This document shows positions 13,397 to 24,184 of a stretch of DNA of 64,000 bases, one piece after another. Origin of the DNA: Crambe crambe. Taxonomy: Eukaryota; Porifera; Demospongiae; Poecilosclerida; Crambeidae. The position numbers were made by a program, and so were the translations under genes. Location: positions 4,960,001 to 5,024,000 of the forward strand of contig OZ004588.1 of NCBI GenBank assembly GCA_963924555.1. The letters run 5' to 3'. Positions within the stretch are counted from its first letter, which is position 1; every line of letters starts with the position of its first letter. The notes beneath the pieces were generated by a model. It did not search any database and was not told the DNA's origin. It was given only the letters and a program-made list of their open reading frames with translations.

Positions 13397-16300
13397 TCAA
13401 ACTGACTCAGGTAATGTAAAGAGAGGGGTGGGCTAGTGCATTATACAGACATAGCAACTCAGATGAGACTGAAGTATGAACTATAGCAGTGGCTCTCTTT
13501 GGGGTAAAGACTGTATCAGATTGTATACTACTCTAACCTTCCCTGAGGGACAACAAAGATAGCAAAAGGTCCACGTTTTGCTTCACTTCTGGGAGCATCC
13601 ACAACAGCCAAGGAGTATCTTGGTTCATCTTGTTTGACGGAAGGCGACCACAAATCCAGCTGCAAGACCATTTCCCCTGCATGCAACCTGCAATATAAAA
13701 TTGTTGTCATTATAATGCGGCAAGTGTTATCAGTAATGAATTTGACCAGATTCTGAGAAAGTGTTTCCATTTCAGGAGTGATTGCATATGAACACTTCTT
13801 TAATTAAGGTGGTGGGCAAGAGAAAAAATTTCACGCGGTAAAATTAAAGTCACACCTACAAAGATAGCCAGATCGAGGTCTCTTTTCAGGATGCCTCAAT
13901 AGGAAGGCTGGCTGCTACAGTGAGTTTTACCCATCCAGTCACATCCCCAATAGTCGAATGGAGGGGAGACATAGACATCGGAGGGCGTATGGCCCTGAAA
14001 ATCGACTAAGACCTGGCCCTCCCTGCTCATAGTCACCCGGATCAACATAAACAACAAGTAAAAAATAATTTCTATATATTTAAGCAACGATAATGATCGT
14101 AGCCCCCACCGCAGTGTATTTTTAGCTAGCTTTGGGGGAAAAAAAGTGGTTGTAGCTTGCTTCGGGTGTGGATGAGATGTCCAGAAGTTCGATAAAATTC
14201 ACATGGATGTTGTTTGACACTGGCTTACTGCATGCTGACTTGACTCTGCTGGTAAATAAATATTATCACTATCATTCTACTACAGTACTAAATTTCTTTG
14301 ATATCATATACAAAATGATGAGTTAAGAGAGAGGAACAGATGACAACACTAATTTTTTTTTTACTAGCCCACCACCTTAAGTTAAGTGTAGCTCATCATG
14401 AAACTATGTAGTCTAAGAATGTGTGCTTGTAAGGTGCCTACAGTTGTGGTACAGGGTTTTGCAATATCTTTGCAACAAGACATAGAGCTCAGAGTGTTCG
14501 TTATAAGGAAGAGTGAGTAGCCTTGATCACTACTGTATAGCCTTATCATAATGTTATGGTTCTATTGCCCTGTACCAAGCCTGGAGAGTATTGTTGTCAT
14601 TATCACACAACAATGCCAGTGATGGATATCCAGAATCTCACCTGCTGGGTGCTTAAGTATATTCATGATTCAATTAGTGCCATAGACCCAGCCCACTTTC
14701 TTTGAAGTTCTATATTCAAACAGGATGCATTTAGTATAGCTATTGGGATATCACGAGACATGTAACTAGTGGTAGCTTTTCAGCATGGAGACAAAACAAT
14801 GACCCTTGATGCCATCACTACCACAAAGTCTTGTGACTGCTGAAGCTGTACAAGTCACTCTCCATAATAAGGAAAATGTGTAGTAACTTTTCTAATATGT
14901 TTACTGTACTAGTGTCACTCCATAATGGATGGATATGCATATATCACATGATACTTATTAAGCGTCACTCACAATGTTCGAGCTAGACTATGAGTAGTTG
15001 AGCATGACTCTAAGACCTGAGCAACAATTCGATTGTGTCTTCAAAATACTTCTAATTGGGGACAGCAGTGTGGGGAAAAGTGCAGCAACACTGAGATATG
15101 TGGAGCACAGGTTTGAAAGGACCACATCATCTGTCGGTTTGGACTTTAAATTCAAGATCTTTGAACTTGAAGGTAGGAGGGTGAAGGTCCAGGTGTGGGA
15201 TACAGCAGGCCAAGAACGATTTCGCAGCATTACATCTCTCTCCTTCCGAGGGTCTCATGGTGTTATGCTTTTCTATGACATAACTAACCACAAAAGTTTT
15301 GAAAATGTTTCGTACTGGATGAACACTATTAGAACCAGCTCTCTTCCTGATAATGTGAAAGTGATACTGATAGGGAACAAATGTGACTTGGAGAATCGAA
15401 GAGTTGTGGATTCAAAGAGTGGAGAAGACTTGGCAAGAGAACTGAATGTGCCTTTCTTTGAGACATCAACAAAGGCTAACATCAACATTGAGGAAGCTTT
15501 TCATACACTGGTGAGACTAATAATGGCAGATGAGGAGCATTTAGTGCGGGAAGACGTGATTATACCTGATAATAGCGCTCCAGTTAGCCACCATTGTTGC
15601 ATAAAGTCCTTATTTTGATTTGCTACATGTATGAATTGTTTGTTTAACTTATGGGAAAATAGTTATTCTTCAGGTTATAATTTTTTCATCAGTCTTAACT
15701 CCACCACGTATGCACACATACATTGCTGCTGCATGGCTCAAGCTCAAAATCTTGACAGTTCTGGACTGATTCAAACGAGTCTGTCTTCTTGCCTGCATTC
15801 TATGCTCTTCAAGTAGGCAATTTCAAACATATTGCTGTATCTAATACTATACGATTCCCTGCTCATATACCACAGCTCTGGGGCCTCCTGGACCAAAAAT
15901 TTGTGAGAAAGAAAAAAAATCAGAGCACACAGTACTATTTTTTATGGGTACTAAGTTTAGTAGCTTAGTTACTGTGGAAAAAATGTCCACATCAAACATA
16001 ACTAGTTGTGGTTGCTGTTAACCTCCATTGCAATATTGATCTTCTAGTAATCCAGGCCCAGCTTCAATTAGCTCATGGTAGAAAAGTTCAAAGTTCAGTG
16101 TGTGTAACTATACCAGCCAAGCACGCACGTTACCCTATAGGGTAAAGGGTGGCAGTACATACATACATACATATAGGGTGTGCTGTAAACAATAGTCACT
16201 ACAAGGAAGCTAATGCCACGTTCTGTTGCTGTAGTAACTGAGGCATGTGCTACTATACAAGCCACAAACACTACAGCGCTAAAATAAACATAATGGTAGA

Positions 16301-17542
16301 GATTCATGCCAGTATGAATAACTTGCTCAAAGTTAGATGTCTCTTCTATAGCAACCATGGGTGGGCGGAAAGTAATAATTCAGCACAATATGATCTTACC
16401 AAACAAAATTTGTCTATACCTGAGGGGTTATATACGTGTAGTAATTGCAGTTTCAGGCTTTACTTGCTAGATAGTTGACTGTTATTCTAACAACAAAACT
16501 TGTCTATCCCTAAGGGCTAGTATACATGCAGCATTTGCTTTTACTCACTTGCTAGCTATTTTAACACTTCTTCAATTTATCTGTATTACCAGTAGACTTA
16601 CTTTGATAAGTGATGCTGTATCATAGAGTATTGCTGATTATCTTTGATGAACTCTCCAATCTTCTCAACTTCATCACACCGTACATATTTTCCATCATTA
16701 GACACATACTCATATACCTTCAAAAATTTCATATACAATAAGAATCACTATAGCTGCAAGATAAGCCTCTCTCTCTCTCTCTCAAAATGTTCTGGAAAGG
16801 AGTTGCACGGATAGAGCATAAAACACTCATACAGGTCTCATTAAAAGTAGCCATGAGAACGACAATATTACTATCATCCAATTACCTTCATGAGAGGCTG
16901 TCCTTTTCTTTTCACCATTTTTGTACAGATAAAAATGAAAACAGGAAGTGCCCCACCCACCATTTCCGCATCTCTTTCCAGTTTGACCTTATGCACTCTG
17001 AGTATCCAGCCAGCACCGAAATATTTCAGCAAGTCCTCCATAATATGCTCTTGTGCAAGTGTGATGCAGATATAGCGACCAGCCACCTTCAGCACACGCT
17101 CAATCTCACTGAACATCCTTTCGATCTTCTTCTTAGTGACATCATCAGTGTTACTATAAATAGCATCAAGTGTTCCCTTGTCCAAAACACAATCAAACAC
17201 CATGTCACCAAAAGACATATCCAAGATGTCCATTGTAGCGAATGTCATCTCGCTCCGTTTCTTAGCATTTCTAGACTTCATCTGCTTAATAACGACATTC
17301 GATATGTCAATATTGTCAATAGCATGGAACCCAGCATCATAGAGTTCCTCACTTAACTTGGAGTTACCACATCCAGCCATGAGAATCTTGCTGGAAGGCT
17401 TGATATATTTGTGCAACACGTGACATAGGTCAGTGTACTCGCCATACCATTCGAAGGATGAGCTTCTCTTGGTGAAGAAGTTATCCCAGTATGTCTTTAG
17501 CTGAAACTCCTGAGCTTTAGATCTGGGGAGTAAGTTACTCAT
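4730..17542 (-). CDS. METTL13: eEF1A lysine and N-terminal methyltransferase (METTL13)
   Basis: Nine exons on the minus strand (17542-16886, 16717-16602, 13687-13538, 13218-13032, 7610-7430, 7080-6854, 6004-5860, 5707-5582, 5049-4730) join in phase to 702 residues; human METTL13 has 699. The N-terminal methyltransferase shows FEWYGEY, LHKYIKPSSKIL, the SAM-binding AGCGNSKLSEELYDAG and VLDKGTLDAI. The middle part has HRGHVYASLD and FAIFVVPQGR. The C-terminal, spermidine-synthase-like domain has TLLIGLGGGPLPVF, then EEDPAVVSLAEKWF and DVVVIDMDSRG. In vertebrates the N-terminal domain methylates Lys55 of eEF1A and the C-terminal domain its alpha-amino group, tuning translation in the cytosol. 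The donor of exon 6 (GTACAA) was chosen because it alone keeps the phase. Introns 2 and 4 contain four Rab genes. The start ATG gives MSNLLPRSKAQEF, close to the human start. Confidence 0.95.
5131..5241. repeat. 43-bp tandem repeat, about 2.5 copies
   Basis: The unit AAGTGTATTGGGTAAGGAAT... starts at 5131, 5174 and 5217. It lies in intron 7 / exon 9 flank of METTL13. Confidence 0.85.
7669..7765. mobile_element. MITE-like inverted repeat, mariner-type ends
   Basis: TA-flanked ends CAATGGAACCTCTACAGG and AGGGAGGTTCTTTTG are imperfect inverted repeats. They resemble the better preserved copy at 56515-56679. Non-autonomous; lies in the METTL13 intron that also holds Rab genes. Confidence 0.5.
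8697..9341 (-). CDS. Intronless Rab-family small GTPase, Rab8/10-like, nested in METTL13 intron 4
   Basis: A single open frame of 214 residues starts at the ATG giving MALSEDDRAAYPK; an in-frame GTG six bases upstream is not used as a start in animals. GTPase motifs are complete: P-loop GDSGVGKT, switch I FISTIGIDF, switch II WDTAGQEQF, base-binding NKCD and ETSAK. The YYRNAHGIILLYDLTDAQSF region is closest by eye to the Rab8/10/13 branch, which works in exocytic membrane traffic; that placement is inference. The C-terminus is basic and ends KKKCCPKSTS, so the presumed prenylated CC pair is followed by five residues, longer than the usual CC, CXC or CCXX tails. It lies on the same strand as the host gene. 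Confidence 0.9.
   Translation of the reverse strand: MALSEDDRAAYPKTTYDILFRLVLIGDSGVGKTALLLRYSENTFNASFISTIGIDFKIKTIDIEGKRVKLQVWDTAGQEQFRSIATSYYRNAHGIILLYDLTDAQSFLHISRWVEDIHVNAPSSVKKILIGNKCDIAEAQKVIDKERGAALAQELGIPFLETSAKMSINVETAFEMITMDMMRTTAAANKRNQPDLVNLNQPKHKKKCCPKSTS
9977..10582 (-). CDS. Intronless Rab-family small GTPase with divergent switch I, nested in METTL13 intron 4
   Basis: One open frame of 201 residues starts MSDQERHFDYVFKVIL. Motifs: GDSGVGKS, switch II WDTAGQERF, NKCDLENRR and ETSTK. In switch I the Mg/gamma-phosphate threonine is replaced by serine (TVSSVGIDL for ISTIGVDF). The protein ends NCCVKS, a CCXXX prenylation tail. It is clearly the closest relative of the + strand Rab at 15004-15618: both share SSVG, YWMNTI, CDLENRRVVD and ETSTKA. 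The Rab subfamily is not clear by eye. Confidence 0.9.
   Translation of the reverse strand: MSDQERHFDYVFKVILIGDSGVGKSATALRYTDNVFVQTVSSVGIDLKVKYTEIEGRVVKIQVWDTAGQERFRSITSLSLRKSNGILIVYDITNEQSFESVSYWMNTIKTSCLPEDVKVVMVGNKCDLENRRVVDKAKGESFAKEYDVPFFETSTKADININEAFDTLVRLIMADEKCVMKEDLIKPPLPSSDEPNCCVKS
11321..11971 (-). CDS. Intronless Rab-family small GTPase, nested in METTL13 intron 4
   Basis: One open frame of 216 residues starts MSNLDRSADYDYKFNVVL. Motifs: GDSGVGKT, switch I IKTIGIDF with the normal threonine, WDTAGQERF, NKVD and EVSAK. The tail after the G domain is long and rich in Ser and basic residues and ends KCCRQ, a CCXX prenylation site. It is less similar to the other three nested Rabs than the 9977 and 15004 genes are to each other. 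It shares strand with the host gene and has no visible intron. Confidence 0.9.
   Translation of the reverse strand: MSNLDRSADYDYKFNVVLIGDSGVGKTAILTRYTEDDFRDCLIKTIGIDFRVKTVRVKEKIVKLQVWDTAGQERFNSITPIYCRKADGIIFVYDVTSQNSFENIVRWVERLKEQTQENVSYMMIGNKVDLKEGRSVTTEKGKELSRDIGVQFLEVSAKDGCCVNDAFYILMKAIIKKIASNALIGVRERVHSRARVVDVADHSGREEKSSSKCCRQ
12519..12542. repeat. Poly(G) run
   Basis: About 24 consecutive G within METTL13 intron 4. It is a potential G-quadruplex and a likely length-error site. Confidence 0.9.
13362..13392. repeat. Poly(A) run (poly-T on the METTL13 coding strand)
   Basis: About 31 A in METTL13 intron 3. No duplicated flank was found that would mark a retroposed copy. Confidence 0.9.
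15004..15618 (+). CDS. Intronless Rab-family small GTPase, antisense inside METTL13 intron 2
   Basis: One open frame of 204 residues starts at the ATG giving MTLRPEQQFDCVFK. Motifs: P-loop GDSSVGKS, switch I TTSSVGLDF (Ser for the usual Thr), WDTAGQERF, NKCDLENRR and ETSTK. It ends HHCCIKSLF, CC followed by five residues. It is the sister of the 9977-10582 gene but lies on the opposite strand and in a different intron, so the pair arose by duplication with inversion. Confidence 0.9.
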   Translation: MTLRPEQQFDCVFKILLIGDSSVGKSAATLRYVEHRFERTTSSVGLDFKFKIFELEGRRVKVQVWDTAGQERFRSITSLSFRGSHGVMLFYDITNHKSFENVSYWMNTIRTSSLPDNVKVILIGNKCDLENRRVVDSKSGEDLARELNVPFFETSTKANINIEEAFHTLVRLIMADEEHLVREDVIIPDNSAPVSHHCCIKSLF

Positions 17543-17752
17543 TCTGAGCTAGCTAATTAGCACGGACATGCTAGCGATCCTTTACCTTTAACTTAGAATC
17601 TAAGGTTCAAAGGTCATGATTTAACACAATTATTGTAGCTGTTTCATAAATAATATGAGAAGAAATAAGAATGCCGTGTAGATAAGAGTCAGCAAGTTTA
17701 TTAAGTTTGTTGTGCACAATAAAGAGATGTGTAAAAGACTGTTATGTGATGG

Positions 17753-19877
17753 CTACTTCTCTTCACACCACTCGTTCTCCTTGCGAATCTGCAGAAACAC
17801 ATTGACAGCCTGGTGAAACTACAACCCTTTATAGTGGGAATAGTTTGACTACTGGTTGTGTCAGTTACCTGTTCTTCCTCTTCTGGTGTGAAATCATTCT
17901 TTATATTGAAAGTTTTTCTGATCTCTTCTGGTGTTTTACCTGAGTGATTGGCAAGTAATACAAAGCAGGATCCAAACTACAGTACAGTATATAAGTTATT
18001 GCTCTGTATACATTATCATGCTACAATCACTATAAGGGACTATATAATTTCATACACACAAAACTGTTTACTGACCTTTAATCATGTTAGCTACTGTCTT
18101 GCAAGTGACGTCAAGTAAACCCTTGATGTCCAGATAGTTGGCAGCCTAATGAAAAGATTACACATTGATTTATACAATACAACACAATATGATGTACACA
18201 TACACTGCAAACTGTTTGGGTCTGTACATATGCCCAAGTCAGAGTTCAAAGTTCAAGCTCTGAATGCAAGCTAGCCTCATCCCCAGGCCCACCTTTTAAA
18301 TTGTGGAGGGCCTGGTAGGCAAAAATATCGCAAAAACCATAGAAATCCACAGCATCCAAGGAAATGCATTCGTCACGGTGCTACAACCACGCACAAACAC
18401 ATGGCCAGGCCTGAGAAAAAAGAAGGGGGCGTTGAGCTGCCACTGAATTCGAGTGTTGCTACGCTTTACTAGCCTTGCAGCAGATAGAGTATTGGAGCTG
18501 CTTATCATTAGCTAGTAAGCTATCCCCTTTTAGGCCTAGCTGAATCATAGATTGACATCAGAATTCTTCATGGGTGTTAGTAAGTCCTTGGTTGTATGGT
18601 CGTAGTGAATTAGATCATTTTGTTGTAGCGAAACAGGAGTTCTTCTGAACATCTGGTGTCTTGAGTTGATCCAGTAGACTCCAGCTCAAATACATGGGAA
18701 GGGTCATAGTGCTCTTGTGCACTGCCCACGCCCAGTTCTATCCCCACTTGACTTCGCATACCACACCCTCCACAATCATAATTAAAAGGAGTGAGGCATG
18801 TACAATGGGACACTTTAGATAGTTCAGCATTTACTTTTCACCTTTACTACGCCAAATTCCAATGTGTGTCAGTTACACTCAATCAGGTGAAAAGTGAATG
18901 CATACTTTTAATATGAAACAACTGACCAAAATAAGCTCAAAGAGAGTGCCTTGGTCGACTTTGAGGAACTCCTGGTCCCAAGGCTCAATATCATCAGTCC
19001 TCTTCTCCTTGTTCTCATCATCTTCGGCAGGAGGTGAGTCATCCTTGTGATGGGTGGCCCATTCTATCACCTGAGACACACAAAAACAAAGGACAAGGTG
19101 AGCATTATTTCGTTGTAGTCTCAAATCCTTCAAAGTGGCTAATAACCATAAATAGAGGTGCGTATGGTTGTTTATGGCTAAGCCATAATGTACTTGAGAA
19201 AAGGGTCAAAACATATCTTGAAATAAAATTCTTGTGCACGAAACCTACTTGAGAACAAGGAGATACGCTGAACATACACTTAAGAGTCTCAGAACGATAC
19301 CTCCTCTGGCTATGACATACATAGTTAGCATTCACCTTTCTCATGATGGCTCCATTGACGTTGGGCAGAGGTACAGGCTCATCATCATCTGGATCCATTC
19401 CCAGGTCTAAATGGTAGGGAAATGACAGCAATGCATGCTAATAAGATTTTGAGGGGTTCCACAAAAGTACAATGGATAAAGTACCTCCTCCAATCCATTT
19501 CTGTCCACAGCACACACAAAACACTTAGGATCATAAAATTAATAAGTGTCGATACATCTAGCTGTATTGCTCCGGATGTCTTACTATTATGTGGCACACC
19601 CTCATAAGGATCTCTCAAGGGGAGGTTTCTAAGAATCCCCTCACCCCCTCCCCTTCCAATTCACTTTCCGTATGAATCAAGGGTTAGGAAGCTGTCACAA
19701 TTTCGGTGGTTTGAGCAAAACCTCTTACCCAAGAAAACTCCCCACCCCTGATGCTTGATAAAACATTGTAGCTATATCACCTTCTATCATAGTTTTAATG
19801 GTATTTGAAGCCTTGGCAATCTCGATGTCCACCTCAAAGACTTCCCCATCACTACTCTGGAGTTTGATCGCAGGCAT
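17753..19877 (-). CDS. SKP1: SKP1, SCF ubiquitin-ligase adaptor
   Basis: Six exons (19877-19781, 19406-19336, 19070-18927, 18145-18076, 17939-17869, 17788-17753) join in phase to 162 residues; human SKP1 has 163. The protein starts [17 protein letters not shown], contains [10 protein letters not shown], the near-invariant [19 protein letters not shown] and [20 protein letters not shown], and ends KENEWCEEK. It bridges CUL1 and F-box proteins through the BTB/POZ-like fold and C-terminal helices. An AATAAA signal lies about 50 bp past the stop (17702-17697 on the minus strand). The gene ends 211 bp from the METTL13 start. Its 780-bp intron 3 holds no recognised feature. Confidence 0.98.
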
Positions 19878-20106
19878 GGTAATTGAAGCAGAACCTGTTT
19901 CAATACCAAAAAAATGAGTAGTCTCAACTCCTTCAACTATTTTTAAAACTTACTTGTTTAATACCTTATGCCGCTGGCAAAATTAATTGTGAAGAAACGA
20001 TACTTAATTAATGCGCACCAAGATCACGCGCGGGCAAAGCAATCAGGGATTGACCGCGCGCGCAGTTGTAATTAAATTATAGAATAATAAAAAAAAAAAC
20101 AACAAC

Positions 20107-22182
20107 TTATATTCCTAGTGTCTTAGCTAGTTCAACACTGACTAATATCTGATCAGGGTCCAGTCTTTCTCGAATATCCAAAAAAGTATTCAGTTTTGGA
20201 AAAAAACGGTGGACCTCTTTTGAAGTAAGATTAAAATATTTCCCCCAGTGGATGCGAGGCTTAAAGCCTCTATCTGCAAGTGTTTGGAAAAATCCTGAGA
20301 AATAACGTAGCCGGTCAACATCTGATGGATTTTTTATGCATAAAGTGAGGTGGCAGCTGTCTCGATGGTAGTTGGGACTTAAGAAAATATCATCTTCTTG
20401 TACGAATCTTATCTGAGGGGCGATAACATGATTAAATGAAGGAAAACAGTACTATCAGCAAGGGGGAGAGAGTTAAAATGGTGACAGTGTAGAATATACA
20501 TACAAGCTATATACACACAGTATTATACCTCAGTGATGTAATTTAGTGGTATTTTCTCTCTCTCCACAAATCTCTTCAATTCTCTTATAGCAGAAGCACA
20601 GTCCTTCATGCCAACCACAAACTCAGCTTCATTATGTGTGGGGAAGTAAAAGGGGATGTTAAAAACTCTGTAGCTGACATCAACACGGTTGTGTGGTTGC
20701 ATCGGGTCTTGCTTGAAAAGCAATTTCATAAATACAGGTACAAGAGAGGGTACCCAAGAAAGGATAGAAATGTACACATCATACAATATACCCTCAACGA
20801 GCCCTTTTAGTGGATTAAGATTGTCTCTTGGTTTTTCTTTTGTTCTGTTGGTTCTATGGAGCACACATTTCTCGCTGAACACCTCTATCCACATCTTGAC
20901 ATGGTCAGCACTAGCCACCAGAGACTGCATGTTGCCAAGGCACTCATCAAGAGGCAAAATTGATCGCGTTTCCTCCAAATTGAACGATGGTTCACACTGA
21001 AAAGTAACTTCAGTCACCACTCCCAGCAGACCTAGATTCACCTAGATATTGGAGGTACAGATACTTAATCCTAACTCATCTCATCTCCTGGACAACATAA
21101 TTCCTTCACTGTAACTAACAGGATTCTGGAAAATGCAGGTGGCTGAATAGCTACTTACCTGGGCTGCTTTGAAGAGATTGTCATCTACACTGAAGGTAAG
21201 TAGTTCTCCTTTGCCACTGACAAGTTCGATTCTGGTTACAAATGTGGCCAGATTGCCAACTTTGATTCCAGTACCATGGGTGCCTACATATGAAGAGTCG
21301 AGTGTAGATACTTTGGGATTAGATAACACAACTAATTAGAAAGGCAATGTATTGTGGCGTACTACAAGGTTAGAATGTGTACAAGCTCCAGCTTCCTAGG
21401 CTGTGCACTATATTGCTGGTAGTCTCCTAATTCAGGGAGTCATTATTGCTAGCTACAGTATTAATGAGTCAGAATGACATGATGAGATACGTGTTAGTTA
21501 CCTGTAGCTATGGCTCCAGCTACAGTCTGGTCAGAAATTGAGCCAAGCTGAGACATAGCTAGACCATGGTCCTCCAAGAGAGCATTGACTTCTTTCAGAC
21601 TGGTTCCTCCTCTAAAAGTAGCCTGATGAGTTTCTTTATTCACTGACACTAGACCCTGCATCGAGGGAAACAAAGAACACAGATGGCGAGCAGCACTCTA
21701 AATGCCTTCAAGACTTTTTGCTTTCTGTCATACGTAACTCATAAATACAGAACCACTACACAACTCAAATACCTTATACTTATAAAGAGACATATGAAGG
21801 TCATCTGATTTTGCAATTTGAGACCAAGAGTGCCCTGATCCAATGACCCTCAACTTTCTAGACCGTTCCCCCTTGCCCTTTGCACTTCCCGCTATAGACT
21901 TGATGATGGTTATCAATTCCTCCTTTGACTGTGGAGCCAGGAATGTGTTCATTTCAGAATGCTCTGTGGTTTTGGGGACCATGAACAAAGGACCCAGGAG
22001 TGGAGATGGATCAAAGAAGACTTCACTATCTGTTTGAATGAACTGTTATCCTTAGAAGTGGGGCGATGAGATGCCTATCCCTTACCATAATTAACCAGGG
22101 GAGGTTTCCTAGGCGGGAAGCTGAAATCAAGCAGCCAGGCTAGCACAAATAGAGACAAGCTTAGCATCCACAGTTGGCCCAT
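20107..22182 (-). CDS. L-gulono-1,4-lactone / D-arabinono-1,4-lactone oxidase-like FAD enzyme
   Basis: Six exons (22182-22086, 22029-21773, 21655-21502, 21283-21159, 21041-20529, 20412-20107) join in phase to 483 residues. The start chosen (MGQLWMLSLSLFVLAWLLDF) gives an N-terminal hydrophobic helix; an upstream in-frame ATG at 22260 exists but would bury it. The FAD-binding PCMH domain has GSGHSWSQIA, where His99 would carry covalent flavin, then SQLGSISDQTVAGAIATGTHGTG and GLLGVVTEVTFQ. The C-terminal ALO domain has the conserved HWGK at about residue 437. Such enzymes make the last step of ascorbate or erythroascorbate synthesis. Animal GULO is anchored in the ER membrane, which fits the N-terminal helix. 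Substrate choice cannot be read by eye. Confidence 0.88.
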
Positions 22183-22297
22183 GACTTCTATTCGGTAAAG
22201 GGTCTCCAGAAAGACTGCGTGCGCGAGCGTAGTATATTTCGCACGCGCACTGCTTAGCATGAATTGTCAGCTCAGATACTAAACTTTAACCAGCTAG

Positions 22298-24184
22298 CTA
22301 TGAGATTTTAGCTCTCCAGTTTAGGAATTCATCAAAATCTACTTCGTCATCACTGCTACTAAGTTCCATTTGATTCTGGTCACTGGCATTCTTGGCTTCT
22401 AATCCGATTTGCTGTGCCTTTTTGTTGATCAGTTCTTCATGCTTTTGTCGGAGCTGTTCTGCTTTGGTGAAACATGTCCTAGAAGATTAATGCAGTCCTT
22501 AGATCAGTAGAACCCACATCAAGAAATTGACTTACACTTGCTGATTGACTTCTTCCAAGTCTCTTTCTTCCATTGTTTCCTCATCTCCTTCAAAGAGGAT
22601 AGCTTCAGATACCTATGCATGTATATCACACAGTGTGATACAGTCACCTGATAATTTATCGCCATATTCAGTTGAACTCCTCAACTCATAGTACTGAATA
22701 TAAATAATCACACCAGTGGCCATGGGGCAAAAAATGTCCATAAACTTAAATGTCTTATGGTGCATGACTCACATCGTCTTCCTTTTGCATACTTTTCTGG
22801 AAACGTTCCCACTCCTCTGTCATGGGATCTTTGTACTCCACCTTCCGTACCTTGGCATCCATCTTAGGATCATCGAAGAATCCCTCTGGGAGACTTCCCT
22901 TGGGGTTCTGAATGCTGAGTAAGAGAAAGTCTGTATGGTATGAGGATTCAACACAGAAGTATGTAGCTAATGTTATACATACCTCTTGCTTCCATTGGAG
23001 GACTTGCTTTCATCCCCTCTGTCAAAGAAATCTGTAATGTGTGTCACAAAACAACAGGTATCATCTTATGCCTCTTACAGTGCTATGCAATAAAAGCAGG
23101 TCTTGGTTGCAGGTAGAAAGTTATGAGGGGGAGGCATGCTACCATTTCCTTTAAAAATGACCAGTTGACCAAGTTATATTATTATTAGGTGGCCACTTAC
23201 ATGCGTATAATACAGTGACTACATAGTGTACCTGTTGGAAGACCAGATGGAGGAGGTATAGCTCCCACTGTTGCAACAGCCATTTTAGCTTCCAAAGTGG
23301 ACTTATCTTCATGTTGTGGTGGTGCCTCCTCTTCACTGTCGGATGAGACATACATCACTTCTTCTCCATCCGGATGAAATGTCTTGGACACACCAGCATC
23401 GAAAAAACCAGCAGGGAGACCTGAATTTGTGGGTGCTGGTGTGGCTGAGGGGACCAGATGCTTGGACTTCTTCTTCTTCTTTGTTGGAGGAGGAAGATCT
23501 CCATTATTAGAACCATCCTGAAATGTACGTAACATAGTGCCATTACCAAACCCTCCCAACTACATACAGAGGGGGTTCCCAACTACATACAGAGGGGGTT
23601 CCCAACTACATACAGAGGGGGTTCAGACAATAGATCTATACTTCTCTGTACATAATTTAAGAGGTGAGCTTTATTTTCACTATTCCTTCCCCTTCCCTCC
23701 CTCCTTTAATACCACTGACTCTATTGACATTACAATGGAGCGGTCATTTCTATCACTCACATTGGATTGATCTGGTAATTTTCTCTTTCCACTTGGAACT
23801 AAAGGTCTAGTAGTTTCCTCTTCCTCTACTTTTCTACTTTGAGGGACTGGTGCACTGGCTGGAGCAGATTTCTGAGCTTTAAGGGCAGCCACCGAGTCTT
23901 TGTGCTTGCGACTTTGCAAGTGAGTGGGCCAAAGAATTTTACTCTTGATATGAAGACCACATACCACGCACATTAGCTGATCCAGAGCGTTGTATCTATG
24001 GAAGCAGCAGAAATAATGGAGTTAGTTGCTGCATGTGCCGTGTAGCTAAAAAACAAAACAAAATACACACACACCTAGCTAATGGGTGATTGACTCTGTC
24101 TTGCTGACTTGAGCGTGAAGAAGCCTTCTGTTCCTTCATAAGCCTTCTGTAGTGTTGCTGCTTTGTGACTGTTGTGGAAGACAT
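22298..24184 (-). CDS. ZNF830: Zinc finger protein 830 (CCDC16/OMCG1)-like
   Basis: Seven exons (24184-24075, 23995-23761, 23517-23232, 23031-22983, 22914-22773, 22612-22536, 22478-22298) join in phase to 359 residues; human ZNF830 has 372. Shared blocks: YRRLMKEQK near the N-terminus, one C2H2 finger (CVVCGLHIKSKILWPTHLQSRKH), LPEGFFDDPKMDAKVRKVEYKDPMTEEWERF, and a C-terminal coiled region ending in an acidic SSSDDEVDFDEFLNWRAK. The protein is nuclear and associated with spliceosome (XAB2 complex) function in vertebrates. The GFFD motif also occurs in shortened form twice earlier (LPAGFFDAG, FFDRG). It is divergent from SDHAF3. Confidence 0.93.

Noticed and set aside
18296-18813. Open frames of about 70 residues in SKP1 intron 3
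   Set aside because: They lie in an intron between two phase-matched SKP1 exons and show no recognisable domain.
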